A stretch of 32,360 nt of DNA, taken from Desulfocapsaceae bacterium. GTDB taxonomy: Bacteria > Desulfobacterota > Desulfobulbia > Desulfobulbales > Desulfocapsaceae. Of this stretch, positions 8,377 through 16,279 are shown piece by piece. The stretch covers positions 1-32,360 of the forward strand of contig JASJDT010000022.1 of assembly GCA_030065655.1 (NCBI GenBank), read 5' to 3'. The notes under the pieces were generated by a model. That model was given only the letters and a program-made list of their open reading frames with translations. It had not been told where the DNA came from and made no database searches. The translations under genes were made by a program, and so were the position numbers. Every line of letters begins with the position of its first letter. The first letter of the stretch is position 1.

Positions 8377-9201
8377 TCACCACGATGTAGTATATTCACG
8401 AAACAGGTCCATCACCCTGCGGGTGACACGGCCCGGCCCAGGAGATATTTTTTGATCATCTATCTGAATGATGGGGAGGACTTCCTTATTTGAGGAGGTC
8501 AGAAAAGCCTCGCTGATCAGAGGCAGTTCATCCCTTGACAGCGGCGCTTTTTCCACTTTAAAATCACGGGAAGCTAAGTTGATGACTACTTCTCTAGTTA
8601 TACCGGGAAGTACACCGTCATCTGGAGTTATAATCGTATCTCCTTTCACAGCAAAAATATTTGTTGTAGTGCCCTCAAGCATTTCATTGTTTTCATTGAC
8701 GTATATCGAATCTATAGCACCGTCTGCACTGGCATTTTTCAAGGCAAGGATGGCCTTTATGTAATTGGTGCTCTTGGAGTCCGGCCGAAAACGGGTTAAT
8801 TGGGTGGTGATAACCTTTACCCCGTTGCGGTACCATTCAGCCGGGTAGCTTTTCAATGAAGAGGCCATTACAATCAATCGTGGTTTATTCTCAGGTGTTA
8901 TGGAATCACTACTGTCTCCGCCAGTAACGATGAAGCGCAGATTTGTTTCGCTAAAACCGTTTTTTTGCAAAAGCTCATCTACGATCTTATTGATATCCTG
9001 CAAATTCCAGGGGAAATTTATCTGTAAAAGAGCAGCGGAATTCTGCAGGCGAAGCAGGTGTTCTTCAAGATGAAAAGGCCGACCGTTATATGTTCTGAGA
9101 AAATCAAAGACGGCATAACCTCGCAAAATAGCCATATCAGAAAGTGGCAGAGCTGCTTCTGAATCCTTTACGTATTTGCCGTCCACATAGTATGTTGCCA
9201 T
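8377..9201 (-). CDS. Class IV PLP aminotransferase (branched-chain or D-amino-acid type)
   Basis: A 274-residue fold-type IV aminotransferase of normal family length. The PLP lysine is K149 in the STNYIK motif. The conserved Glu lies in EMLEGTTTN, and the phosphate-binding part is VLPGITREVV. Members include branched-chain aminotransferase, D-alanine aminotransferase and aminodeoxychorismate lyase. The sequence lacks clear features to choose between them, though the absence of the longer BCAT N-terminus leans towards the short IlvE/Dat group. AAGGTG precedes the ATG. It runs in the same direction as the ATPase/VWA pair, 137 bases upstream, and may or may not be co-transcribed with it. Confidence 0.85.
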   Translation of the reverse strand: MATYYVDGKYVKDSEAALPLSDMAILRGYAVFDFLRTYNGRPFHLEEHLLRLQNSAALLQINFPWNLQDINKIVDELLQKNGFSETNLRFIVTGGDSSDSITPENKPRLIVMASSLKSYPAEWYRNGVKVITTQLTRFRPDSKSTNYIKAILALKNASADGAIDSIYVNENNEMLEGTTTNIFAVKGDTIITPDDGVLPGITREVVINLASRDFKVEKAPLSRDELPLISEAFLTSSNKEVLPIIQIDDQKISPGPGRVTRRVMDLFREYTTSW

Positions 9202-9275
9202 AATTATACACCTTTTTGAGAAGAGATTTTTCAGATATTTACCAACATTTTTTTGAGTGAGAGTAGTTCACATTC

Positions 9276-9304
9276 TTGACAGTGATCATCAAGAGGTGTA
9301 TTCT
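9276..9304 (+). promoter_or_regulatory. Candidate sigma-70-type promoter for rubrerythrin
   Basis: A perfect TTGACA (9276-9281), a 17-base spacer and TATTCT (9299-9304) on the plus strand. Transcription would start near 9311, leaving a leader of about 155 bases before the rubrerythrin ATG. No clear peroxide- or iron-responsive operator is visible. Confidence 0.55.
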
Positions 9305-9468
9305 CGATGTTCAAATGCACATATCCCTTATAACTTTCTGTAAATTGCCAAGAGAACATTTCCTTTATCAAATTATGTTCCATGAACGCTTTAACGATAT
9401 ACGTTTGCCAACGATTTTCACAATGTAAGGCAAATTACCACAAATACCATCTTTAAGGAGGTTAAAAA

Positions 9469-10044
9469 ATGGCGTCAATAAAAGGCACGCAAACCGAAAA
9501 AAATCTACTCAAAGCGTTTGCTGGCGAGTCGCAGGCACGCAACCGGTACACCTACGCTGCATCAGTAGCAAAGAAAGAGGGATATGTCCAGATTGCCAAC
9601 ATCTTTCTGGAAACGGCCGAAAACGAGCGCGAACATGCCAAGCGCTTTTTCAAATTCCTTGAGGGAGGTGACACTGAAATCACTGCAACCTATCCCGCCG
9701 GTAAAATCGACTCAACCATTGAGAACCTGAAAATGGCCGCAGCTGGTGAAAATGAAGAGCACACCAAACTCTACCCAGAATTTGCTGCCATTGCTGAACA
9801 AGAAGGTTTCCTGGAGGTAGCTGCTGCTTTCAAAATGATCGCCAGTGTGGAAGTTGAGCATGAAGCCCGCTACAACAAGCTTATTGCCAACATCAATAGC
9901 GGTGAGGTCTTCAAGAGAACCAGTGTTGTCCGCTGGAAGTGCAGTAACTGCGGGTATGTCCATGAAGGCGAGGAAGCACTGCAACTATGCCCAGCCTGTA
10001 TCCATGATAAGAAGTATTTTGAGATAAAGGAAACCAACTACTAG
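9469..10044 (+). CDS. rbr: Rubrerythrin
   Basis: A 191-residue cytoplasmic peroxide reductase of anaerobes. The N-terminal ferritin-like diiron domain shows both helix pairs with metal-binding ExxH motifs: ENEREH near residues 48-53 and EVEHEARY in the second half. The C-terminal rubredoxin-like domain has two cysteine pairs, CSNCGY and CPAC, which bind one iron. Electrons would come from rubredoxin or a flavoprotein, and a separate rubredoxin and a flavodoxin are encoded in this window. A perfect AAGGAGG is upstream of the ATG. The gene is monocistronic and ends at a hairpin. Confidence 0.97.
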   Translation: MASIKGTQTEKNLLKAFAGESQARNRYTYAASVAKKEGYVQIANIFLETAENEREHAKRFFKFLEGGDTEITATYPAGKIDSTIENLKMAAAGENEEHTKLYPEFAAIAEQEGFLEVAAAFKMIASVEVEHEARYNKLIANINSGEVFKRTSVVRWKCSNCGYVHEGEEALQLCPACIHDKKYFEIKETNY

Positions 10045-10150
10045 AGAGTATCTGACGATATTTAAAAGTTAAGTCATTTGCACCTGTACCTGCTTGTGAT
10101 TAGCTATTGACTTCACAGCTAGTAAGGGGCAGCGCACAGCTAAAAAGTAC

Positions 10151-10185
10151 AAGGGGAGATGCCCTTTTTCAGGACATTTCCCCTT
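10151..10185. terminator. Probable terminator between convergent genes
   Basis: An 11-bp stem (AAGGGGAGATG with CATTTCCCCTT, one wobble) with additional inner pairs closes a T-rich loop. The minus-strand side is followed by a T-rich run (GTACTTTTTAG), which suits the CoA-transferase gene that ends at 10212. Rubrerythrin ends on the other side. Confidence 0.65.
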
Positions 10186-10211
10186 ATTATCCCCCCAGCA
10201 GGTCAACATGT

Positions 10212-12098
10212 TTAGTTTAGTTCGTCTCGAAGCTCATTAAACTTGCACCTGAGCACCAGAGCATCATCCTCAATTTTAGTTTTGACTTTATAGGGAAGCG
10301 TTTTAAAAAGGTTTATCATGGCTTTGTTTTCCGGTACCGTATAGGCCATCAGCCCTGATATTCCGTTACTCCGTGCTGCCTCAGCTAGCTTCTTCATAAA
10401 TATTGTTCCCAGCCCTTTACCTTGATACTCCTTACTCACGGAAAAAGCCACTTCCGCCATGTTCTCCTCCACAATAAGGAGGTACTCACCCACAGCGATC
10501 ACCTCGTCAAAGCCTACTTCGCCGACCACTCCAATCAAAGTAAGATCCTTTATATAGTCAATGTGTGACTTGTTTTCCAGATCCGAGCGATTGAAGCTTT
10601 TCTTATCATGGAAAAAACGGGACAATACATCTTTTTTCTCCAGCGTGTAGTAGTGTTCTTGTATCCGCCTCTCATCCACTGGTTTTGCCGGTCTGATCGT
10701 GATCTTTTTCTCATCCCGAACAATACAATCTTCGAGCCCTACTGGGTATACTGCCCGAACAGCTTCACCAAGGCTGCGTTCTTTACCTATCACTCCCATC
10801 TCCTTGGCGGCTTCCAACAGTTCATCGCGGAAGTCAGGGTGAGCGATAGTGATCATAGCCATAGCCCGTTCCTGCATACTCTTTCCAAAGAGATTGGCGA
10901 TTCCATATTCGGTGGCAACCCAGTGAACGTCACCTCTGGGGACAACAACTGGCACGTGTTCAGTCATCGGAATGATCGTGGACTTCTGACCGTCAGGGGT
11001 AGTCGACGGCAGGAAAATGATGGAGCGTCCCCCTTTGGAACGCTTCGCACCGCGGACAAAATCGGGAATACCACTTACGCCTGCATAGAGCGTCTGAGCG
11101 GCTGCTTCAGCAGTCACCTGACCAGTCAGATCAAGAGAACGAGCCACATTCATAGAAACCATACGATTGTGTTGACCGATGATAAACGGATCATTTACGT
11201 AATCCGATGGATAAAATTCAATGCCCGGGTTATCGTGCAGAAATTCATAGAGATTATGGGTTCCCACTGCAGCGGAGGCCACTAGTTTACCGTCGTTTAT
11301 ACCTTTCTTACGATTGTTAATGACACCTTTAGCATAGAGATGCATGACATCCACGGTAAGATACTGCGAATGCAGACCAAGGTCATTTTTATTCATAAGT
11401 GCCTGAACAGTCGCCTGCGAGGCGGCATCGAGTCCAACCTGCAGAGTGGAACCATCCTCAATAAGACGGGAGATGTTTTTTCCGATCTGGGCAGCAATTT
11501 CAGACTGCACCGGTGGTTCTATGACCAATAGCTCTTCATCATGCTCCACAATGGCATCCACTTCGTTTACATGGATGAAACTATGTCCCATGACCCTCGG
11601 CATTTTAGAGTTTACCTGGGCTATTACATAGTCTGCTGACTGAGCTCCGGCATAGGTGACATCTACGGAAACGCCAAGACTCATCCAGCCGAAATCATCG
11701 GGAGGTGAAACCTGGATAAGGGCCACGTTAATGGGCATCTTTCTGCTTTTAAAAAGGACCGGAACATCTGACATATTCATTGGGGTGATGAACCTTCTAT
11801 TTCTAGCCAGGGTATCGGTACTGGCAGCACCCAGATAGATGTTGCGAATATTCAGGCTGGCGTCCATTGTTTTATCAGCAATTTCCGACAACGATACCGA
11901 TTCCATGCTCATCATCCTGACGATTTCCAGGCCAGAGAAATGAATGGCATTTTCAGCAAGGCATCGTACTAGCTCTTGCGGCTCACCACAGGCCGAGCCA
12001 ATAAAAACCCTTTGGCCCTGGCGTATTTTCTTAATAGCATCGGCGGCTGAACACTGCTTCTCCACATACGAGTCAGCCCAGTAGATATCTTGTGCCAT
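10212..12098 (-). CDS. Acetyl-CoA hydrolase/CoA-transferase fused to a GNAT domain
   Basis: A 628-residue two-domain protein. Residues 1-450 match the acetyl-CoA hydrolase/4-hydroxybutyrate CoA-transferase family (VSPPDDFGWMSLG at 130-142; IGQHNRMVSMN, the YAGVSGIPDFVRGA loop at 338-351; VPRGDVHWVATEYGIANLFG near 387-405). Residues about 465-628 form a GNAT domain with an acetyl-CoA loop, EYQGKGLGTIFMKKL. The family would exchange CoA between acetyl-CoA and another acid. Where related enzymes have the catalytic Glu in a (V/I)H(T/S)E motif, this one reads LGLHSQ, so the residue is Q245. The CoA loop before it also reads GLDA rather than GIGA/GFGA. The catalytic form is therefore uncertain. AAGGAG supports the start. 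The GNAT part may acetylate a protein or sense acetyl-CoA, but this is inference. Confidence 0.9.
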   Translation of the reverse strand: MAQDIYWADSYVEKQCSAADAIKKIRQGQRVFIGSACGEPQELVRCLAENAIHFSGLEIVRMMSMESVSLSEIADKTMDASLNIRNIYLGAASTDTLARNRRFITPMNMSDVPVLFKSRKMPINVALIQVSPPDDFGWMSLGVSVDVTYAGAQSADYVIAQVNSKMPRVMGHSFIHVNEVDAIVEHDEELLVIEPPVQSEIAAQIGKNISRLIEDGSTLQVGLDAASQATVQALMNKNDLGLHSQYLTVDVMHLYAKGVINNRKKGINDGKLVASAAVGTHNLYEFLHDNPGIEFYPSDYVNDPFIIGQHNRMVSMNVARSLDLTGQVTAEAAAQTLYAGVSGIPDFVRGAKRSKGGRSIIFLPSTTPDGQKSTIIPMTEHVPVVVPRGDVHWVATEYGIANLFGKSMQERAMAMITIAHPDFRDELLEAAKEMGVIGKERSLGEAVRAVYPVGLEDCIVRDEKKITIRPAKPVDERRIQEHYYTLEKKDVLSRFFHDKKSFNRSDLENKSHIDYIKDLTLIGVVGEVGFDEVIAVGEYLLIVEENMAEVAFSVSKEYQGKGLGTIFMKKLAEAARSNGISGLMAYTVPENKAMINLFKTLPYKVKTKIEDDALVLRCKFNELRDELN

Positions 12099-12299
12099 AT
12101 TTTACTCCTTAATTTTGACTGATGCTCTTTTGGATGTCCTCTCGACCTCGTCTTAACGCTGCCCAGAAGATCACTAGATAAGCATCTGCATGAAAGATTA
12201 TCTGAAGATAAAAATATTGTGATGTGTAACGGCTTTTTCTACCTGCAAAATTTTAAGCTCGACATCTTTATCATTATTTCAATGGATCATTTAGCAAGA

Positions 12300-13205
12300 C
12301 TATCTAAACACGACCTTGTTCCTACCCTCTTGCTTGCCCTGATACATATTCTCATCGGCACGATTGATCACAGATTTCACCGAGTCACTTTGTACTGCCA
12401 TAGTTGCTCCAATAGAAAGGGTAACCATGATTTTCCGACCATGATGGATGATATAGGATCTTTCCACCAACCGGCGAACCCGCTCCGCTATTCCACGAAG
12501 TTCTTTTTCATTGACGTTGCGAATAATTGCCACAAACTCCTCACCACCCCAGCGTCCATAGAGATCAAATGGTCTGGAATTCACCACAAATGTTTTGGAA
12601 GTATAACGGAGAATTTCATCCCCGATCTCATGCCCATATTTATCGTTGATCTTTTTAAAGTAGTCTATGTCCATGAAAAACAGGCCAAATGGGACATTGA
12701 AGCGGTCAAGTTCCGAGAGACGAATATGGATTTCCTGTTCAAGATAACGTCTGTTTGCCAGGTTTGTGAGGGTGTCGAGCAGGGCAAGTTTTTCGAGCTC
12801 CTTAACCCTCATGGCATTCGCTTCCTGATTGCTGATGTCAGTGAACAGCTCAATGGCTCCGGTGACATTACCCTGGCTGTCGATCAGTGGACTTGTGCGC
12901 ACGTGAATTGGAATTCGATGACCTTTTTTGTGATGCAAATAAACCGTATCTTCATGTGCTTGTTTATCGTCCATTGTTACCTGGAGCGGACAACCTTGCT
13001 CACAGAGATAGTTGCCGTCCACGTCGATGTGGGTGAGAATGGAGTCTGCACAACACTTGCCGACAACCTCCTCTTCGGAAAAACCTGATATTCGTTCGGC
13101 AGCATCGTTCCAGAATATGATCTTACGGTTCTCATCGACAAAATAGAGGCCATCATGAATACTATTGATAATTGCGAGGTAATCTTCCTTCTTCAATTGG
13201 TCCAT
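12300..13205 (-). CDS. PAS-GGDEF diguanylate cyclase
   Basis: A 301-residue cytoplasmic c-di-GMP synthase. An N-terminal PAS domain (about 8-125) is followed by a short linker helix (VKELEKLALLDTLTNLANRR) and a GGDEF domain. The active-site motif is intact as GGEEF at 220-224, the upstream metal site is FFMDIDYFKKINDKYG, and the inhibitory I-site is RPFD at 211-214, exactly five residues before GGEEF. Product inhibition is therefore likely. The PAS domain carries C51-C52, C68 and C72, a pattern seen in a group of bacterial PAS sensors. There is no signal peptide or membrane segment. The ribosome binding site is weak (GGAG, about 13 bases upstream). Confidence 0.93.
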   Translation of the reverse strand: MDQLKKEDYLAIINSIHDGLYFVDENRKIIFWNDAAERISGFSEEEVVGKCCADSILTHIDVDGNYLCEQGCPLQVTMDDKQAHEDTVYLHHKKGHRIPIHVRTSPLIDSQGNVTGAIELFTDISNQEANAMRVKELEKLALLDTLTNLANRRYLEQEIHIRLSELDRFNVPFGLFFMDIDYFKKINDKYGHEIGDEILRYTSKTFVVNSRPFDLYGRWGGEEFVAIIRNVNEKELRGIAERVRRLVERSYIIHHGRKIMVTLSIGATMAVQSDSVKSVINRADENMYQGKQEGRNKVVFR

Positions 13206-13593
13206 ACAGTTGAGGAAACTCCATTATTAAAAGCTGAATAATATATTGATATGACCTGCATTCTAATTCTAGTTCTATCAATTTTGCTGTGGCTAATCAA
13301 TTTATTTCTCCACCAACATTTTTACTCTAAGGGTTACCCGGAACGTCTCCTGCAAATGCACGCTCGGTAACTGGAAAAAATGTCTGCTAAAACGCTATTC
13401 ATTTCATTTATATTTATTTAATGAAGTTGATAGTTCCTGCGAAAATGATTCGTAATCACTGATTGAATAGGCTAGAGTAGTCAGCCAAGAATGATATCTT
13501 TTCAAGCAGAATAATCGCTCTCTTGCAAAATCGAATTCTGCTCTCATATTACCTGTAAAAAATATTAACCATATTAACCTAATGGAGAAAAGA
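13206..13593. other. Gene-free stretch between divergent genes
   Basis: This AT-rich region separates the diguanylate cyclase (minus) and the SH3-domain gene (plus), so it should hold promoters for both. No strong promoter pair, repeat or small gene could be recognised. The plus-strand ribosome binding site GGAGA is at 13584-13588. Confidence 0.4.
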
Positions 13594-14274
13594 ATGTTTG
13601 CCCGTTTCCTCTCATCATGTTGCTCATCTGCGCTGGTTTTCTGCGGTATCATAATTCTTTGGTCAAACACCGTGCAAGCCCAGACGTGGTATGTCAAGCC
13701 AACTGCAGAAATACCACTACGACGCGGACAGGGAAGTGATTACAAGATCCTGGCGATCGTCTCTGACGGCGCTCCAGTCACCGTCGTTGAAGAAAACGAA
13801 ACATGGGCAAAGATCACCACAACCGACGGCAAGGAGGGCTGGATTCTCAAACGCTACCTCACTCAACAAACACCTCTTGATCGAGTCGTCACCAATCTCA
13901 GAGCCAAAAATCAGACCCTGGAACAGCAGCTTACTGAAACCAGAACTGAAAATGAGGAGTTGCAACGAGTACAACAGGCCTTGGAAAACACCCTCGCCAA
14001 CCATAAAGAAGAACTTGCTACTCTTGCTGATGAACATAACACTTTGGTTGAAGACACGGCAAATGTCATTACTATTAAAAGTAATCTTGAGGAAAGCCGC
14101 GAAGCCGTCACCGATCTGCAGCAAAAGATTGGGGTTGTCGTCGCAGAAAACAACCGATTAAAGGCAAGTCAAAATATACGCTGGTTTTTGGCAGGAGGAG
14201 GTACGCTTATCCTCGGTTGCATTATTGGCATGATAATCAGTAGATCGAAAAAGAAAAAATCATCGTTATACTAA
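13594..14274 (+). CDS. SH3-domain protein with coiled coil and C-terminal membrane anchor
   Basis: A 226-residue envelope protein. An N-terminal signal-like hydrophobic stretch ends near VQAQ. A bacterial SH3 domain follows (WYVKPTAEIPLRRGQGSDYK to EGWILKRYL), then a long coiled coil (about 85-190, rich in E, Q and L heptads), one membrane helix (IRWFLAGGGTLILGCIIGMII) and a basic tail (SRSKKKKSS). This order matches the TIGR04211-type SH3-and-anchor family, whose function is unknown. It would sit in the inner membrane with SH3 and coiled coil in the periplasm, perhaps touching peptidoglycan. I preferred the ATG at 13594 because GGAGA lies 5 bases before it. The in-frame ATG at 13582 has no ribosome binding site. 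Confidence 0.88.
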   Translation: MFARFLSSCCSSALVFCGIIILWSNTVQAQTWYVKPTAEIPLRRGQGSDYKILAIVSDGAPVTVVEENETWAKITTTDGKEGWILKRYLTQQTPLDRVVTNLRAKNQTLEQQLTETRTENEELQRVQQALENTLANHKEELATLADEHNTLVEDTANVITIKSNLEESREAVTDLQQKIGVVVAENNRLKASQNIRWFLAGGGTLILGCIIGMIISRSKKKKSSLY

Positions 14275-14342
14275 CAGGGTTCGGATCCCCCCCGTGAGAG
14301 GTAACAATAATTAATTCTGCTGTCACCGAAGAAGGAGAAGAT

Positions 14343-14783
14343 ATGAAAAAAGTATTGATTGCTTATGTGAGTAGAACTGGAAATACCGAAAAAATGGCAA
14401 ATTACATCGCCGAAGGAATCCGCATGACCGGCAATGATGCCAATGTTGCCAAAATATCCACTCTTCAAGACGATCAGGCGTTAGAGGGCTATGATGGGTA
14501 TGTTTTTGGTTGTCCAACCTATCATAAAGATATGACCGGTGGGATGAAAAATTTTCTTTTCCAGGCTGAGAAAGTCAACCTCACTGGTAAAATCGCGGGC
14601 GCCTTCGGTTCACACACTCATAGTGGCGAATCCGCACCGATGATTTATGATACCATGCAGCATGTCTTCAAGATGGACACCACCGATCTTGGACCTCTTA
14701 ATCTCACCGAAGCCATGATCACTACTGATGAGGGCCTCAAAGCCTGTCAGGATTACGGTAAGGCGTTGTGCGAGAAATTTTAG
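14343..14783 (+). CDS. Flavodoxin
   Basis: A 146-residue FMN protein of normal short-chain flavodoxin length. The phosphate loop is SRTGNTEKMA near the N-terminus. Other FMN-contact segments are GCPTYHKDM and AGAFGSHTHSGE. It would carry single electrons in the cytoplasm, for example with pyruvate:ferredoxin oxidoreductase. The usual aromatic FMN-stacking residues are represented by Y60 in GCPTYH. AAGGAG precedes the ATG. The gene follows the SH3-domain gene by 68 bases in the same direction and could share its transcript. Confidence 0.92.
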   Translation: MKKVLIAYVSRTGNTEKMANYIAEGIRMTGNDANVAKISTLQDDQALEGYDGYVFGCPTYHKDMTGGMKNFLFQAEKVNLTGKIAGAFGSHTHSGESAPMIYDTMQHVFKMDTTDLGPLNLTEAMITTDEGLKACQDYGKALCEKF

Positions 14784-15154
14784 TAAATATCTAATGCTAT
14801 TCTCAGCTTGCTTTTTAAAATAATACCATCAGTCGAAAACAACTGTTCAGGTTGCTCCGGTGACTCCTCAAAGTTCACCGGAGTAATCATTATAAGTCAG
14901 AGTTATAATCTTTGTGGGCTGTATCTACCCTTCCGGGATAACCAATCTCATCAACTTCTTCTCTCTCTTTGGATGGAAATCCAGAAAATATCCTCGAGAA
15001 ATAGTAGCCGGGGCGCCCACTCCACCGCGTCGCAATCCGTCTGATCAAGATGAATGCAGAAGCTGCATCAGCTTTCCACTCTTGCCAACTTCTATGAAAA
15101 AATAATTAATAGAGCCAAAAATATGATCCATTCATATGATCCATTCGACTGCTA
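14784..15154. other. Gene-poor stretch after the flavodoxin gene
   Basis: It holds the hairpin at 14855-14883 and, on the minus strand, an open frame at 14925-15044 with protein-like character but no start codon or ribosome binding site (see findings). Nothing else is recognised. Confidence 0.4.
14855..14883. terminator. Terminator-like hairpin after flavodoxin
   Basis: A perfect 9-bp stem (CTCCGGTGA with TCACCGGAG) closes an 11-base loop 72 bases after the flavodoxin stop. Only TAATCATTAT follows, so a classic U-run is missing. It may still terminate or protect the transcript's 3' end. Confidence 0.5.
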
Positions 15155-15505
15155 TCAGAAGTTGAACACTTTCGCTTCAGCTGCCATGTCAATCAGGTGC
15201 GGACCACCATCAAGAGCCATATTCAGATGGAAATCAGCTTCATCGAGATTCCTATTCTGTGCACAAGGTGTGCAAATACCGGCCTGAACCCCATTTTCCA
15301 CCAGATAGGGCAGATAATCATTTGGACAGTCTCCGGTAATTGTGGCAACTCCGCCGTCCTTGCTTTTTATTGCCCAATCAACCCCGCTGTCGATAAAAAA
15401 CAGATTAACTTTGTGATTTTTCGAATGAGCTATTTTGGCAAACTGAAAACACCGCGTTGCCTTTTCATTGTCGTTAGAACGCAGGACAAACAGGAAATTT
15501 GCCAT
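15155..15505 (-). CDS. DsrE-like small sulfur-relay protein
   Basis: A 116-residue cytoplasmic protein with a DsrE/F-like alternating helix and strand pattern. The start MANFLFVLRSNDNEKATRCF and the central CTPCA motif (GICTPCAQNRNL, residues about 77-88) match the group. The CTPCA cysteines sit where related proteins place a sulfur-carrying or redox cysteine. It could accept or pass persulfide sulfur. A selenocysteine form of this family exists in some relatives, but here both positions are cysteines. AGGGGG precedes the ATG. The gene lies downstream of the unknown 137-residue gene and may share its transcript. Confidence 0.8.
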   Translation of the reverse strand: MANFLFVLRSNDNEKATRCFQFAKIAHSKNHKVNLFFIDSGVDWAIKSKDGGVATITGDCPNDYLPYLVENGVQAGICTPCAQNRNLDEADFHLNMALDGGPHLIDMAAEAKVFNF

Positions 15506-15575
15506 GATGTACCCCCTTTGTTGAGTAAAGTATCTTAATTGGTTTGTGAGAAAAATCTTTTACCTCTTGATTTTG

Positions 15576-15989
15576 TTAATATCCAGCTGCACTTGCGCAT
15601 GCTTCTTCTATCCTGGCGGTCAAGTAACCCACTATTTCATCGGAATAATTTTCCATGTCAAAACAGCAAGCATCTTCGCCTAACAGGCCACCCGGAACAA
15701 AGTCACCTTTCTCACCGGGATCCGTTATCATTTCAGCATAAAAACAGACTGAGAGCCATCTGAAATCTCCTTCGATAACATCAATCATGACAAAAAGGGG
15801 CTTTTCCTTTTGGGAACTGTGCTTTGCCCGCAAAGAGTAGGTGATTCCCTCGCGCGGTACGAAGTCTAATTCCACGGAATCCATGGCTTGCAATATTTCC
15901 ATTAACTCCATAAACCCCTTTTTATTGCCCTCGTCACTCTCCTGCCATCGTTGAACAAATTCAGACAGCTCATTAAGATTTGTCACCAT
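15576..15989 (-). CDS. Conserved-looking protein of unknown function
   Basis: A 137-residue soluble, acidic protein that I do not recognise. Helical N-terminus (FVQRWQESDEGNKKGFMELM), then strands (ELDFVPREGITYSLRA, FVMIDVIEGDFRWLSVCFYA), then a loop rich in D and G with two adjacent Cys (EDACCFDMEN) and a C-terminal helix. No signal peptide or membrane helix. AAGGAA lies about 8 bases before the ATG. The frame is well formed and reads in the same direction as the DsrE-like gene 70 bases downstream, so the two may share a transcript. No function is proposed. Confidence 0.75.
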   Translation of the reverse strand: MVTNLNELSEFVQRWQESDEGNKKGFMELMEILQAMDSVELDFVPREGITYSLRAKHSSQKEKPLFVMIDVIEGDFRWLSVCFYAEMITDPGEKGDFVPGGLLGEDACCFDMENYSDEIVGYLTARIEEACASAAGY

Positions 15990-16143
15990 ATCGATTATTC
16001 CTTGTTTTCATAGAAGACCGGTTGAACTCCGCTTTTGGCCCATGAAACACCACGGAGTGAACATATGCCCATAACAAACATCAAATCATAGACCACCGAC
16101 TTACTAACTGTCAACGGTTTTTCCCAGACCTCGTTCCTGTCAA

Positions 16144-16171
16144 CTTGAAACAGTATAGTGATTCCTCCACT
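16144..16171 (+). promoter_or_regulatory. Candidate heat-shock (sigma-32-like) promoter for lon
   Basis: CTTGAAA at 16144-16150 matches the sigma-32 -35 consensus exactly. After 13 bases comes CCTCCACT, a partial match to the CCCCATNT -10 element. It lies about 110 bases upstream of the lon ATG, and lon is a known heat-shock gene in many bacteria. The -10 match is weak. Confidence 0.4.
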
Positions 16172-16279
16172 TTCGGTGTTCTCTTCTTTGAAATATCTTC
16201 AAAAAGATTTATAGGTATACAGATAACTGAGATAGGGCTTGATAATAAATAGAGAAATAACAGAGAAAGGAGCTAATGT

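Noticed and set aside
10608-11285. 225-codon open frame on the plus strand, antisense to the CoA-transferase gene
   Set aside because: It lies wholly inside a gene with clear family motifs on the other strand, has no ribosome binding site and gives no recognisable protein.
12219-13088. 289-codon plus-strand open frame opposite the diguanylate cyclase
   Set aside because: Shadow of the GGDEF gene, whose GGEEF and I-site motifs are intact. The translation has no recognisable domain.
13404-13697. 97-codon minus-strand open frame upstream of and across the SH3-domain gene
   Set aside because: It overlaps the start of a convincing gene on the other strand, has no ribosome binding site and no recognisable domain.
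15045-15047. Second possible selenocysteine UGA, at the head of the protein-like frame 14925-15044
   Set aside because: The frame before the TGA does not give a convincing gene, and no SECIS-like stem with a GGU loop is seen just after it.
15155-15505. DsrE-like protein as a selenoprotein
   Set aside because: Both positions of the CTPCA motif are encoded by cysteine codons, with no internal UGA.
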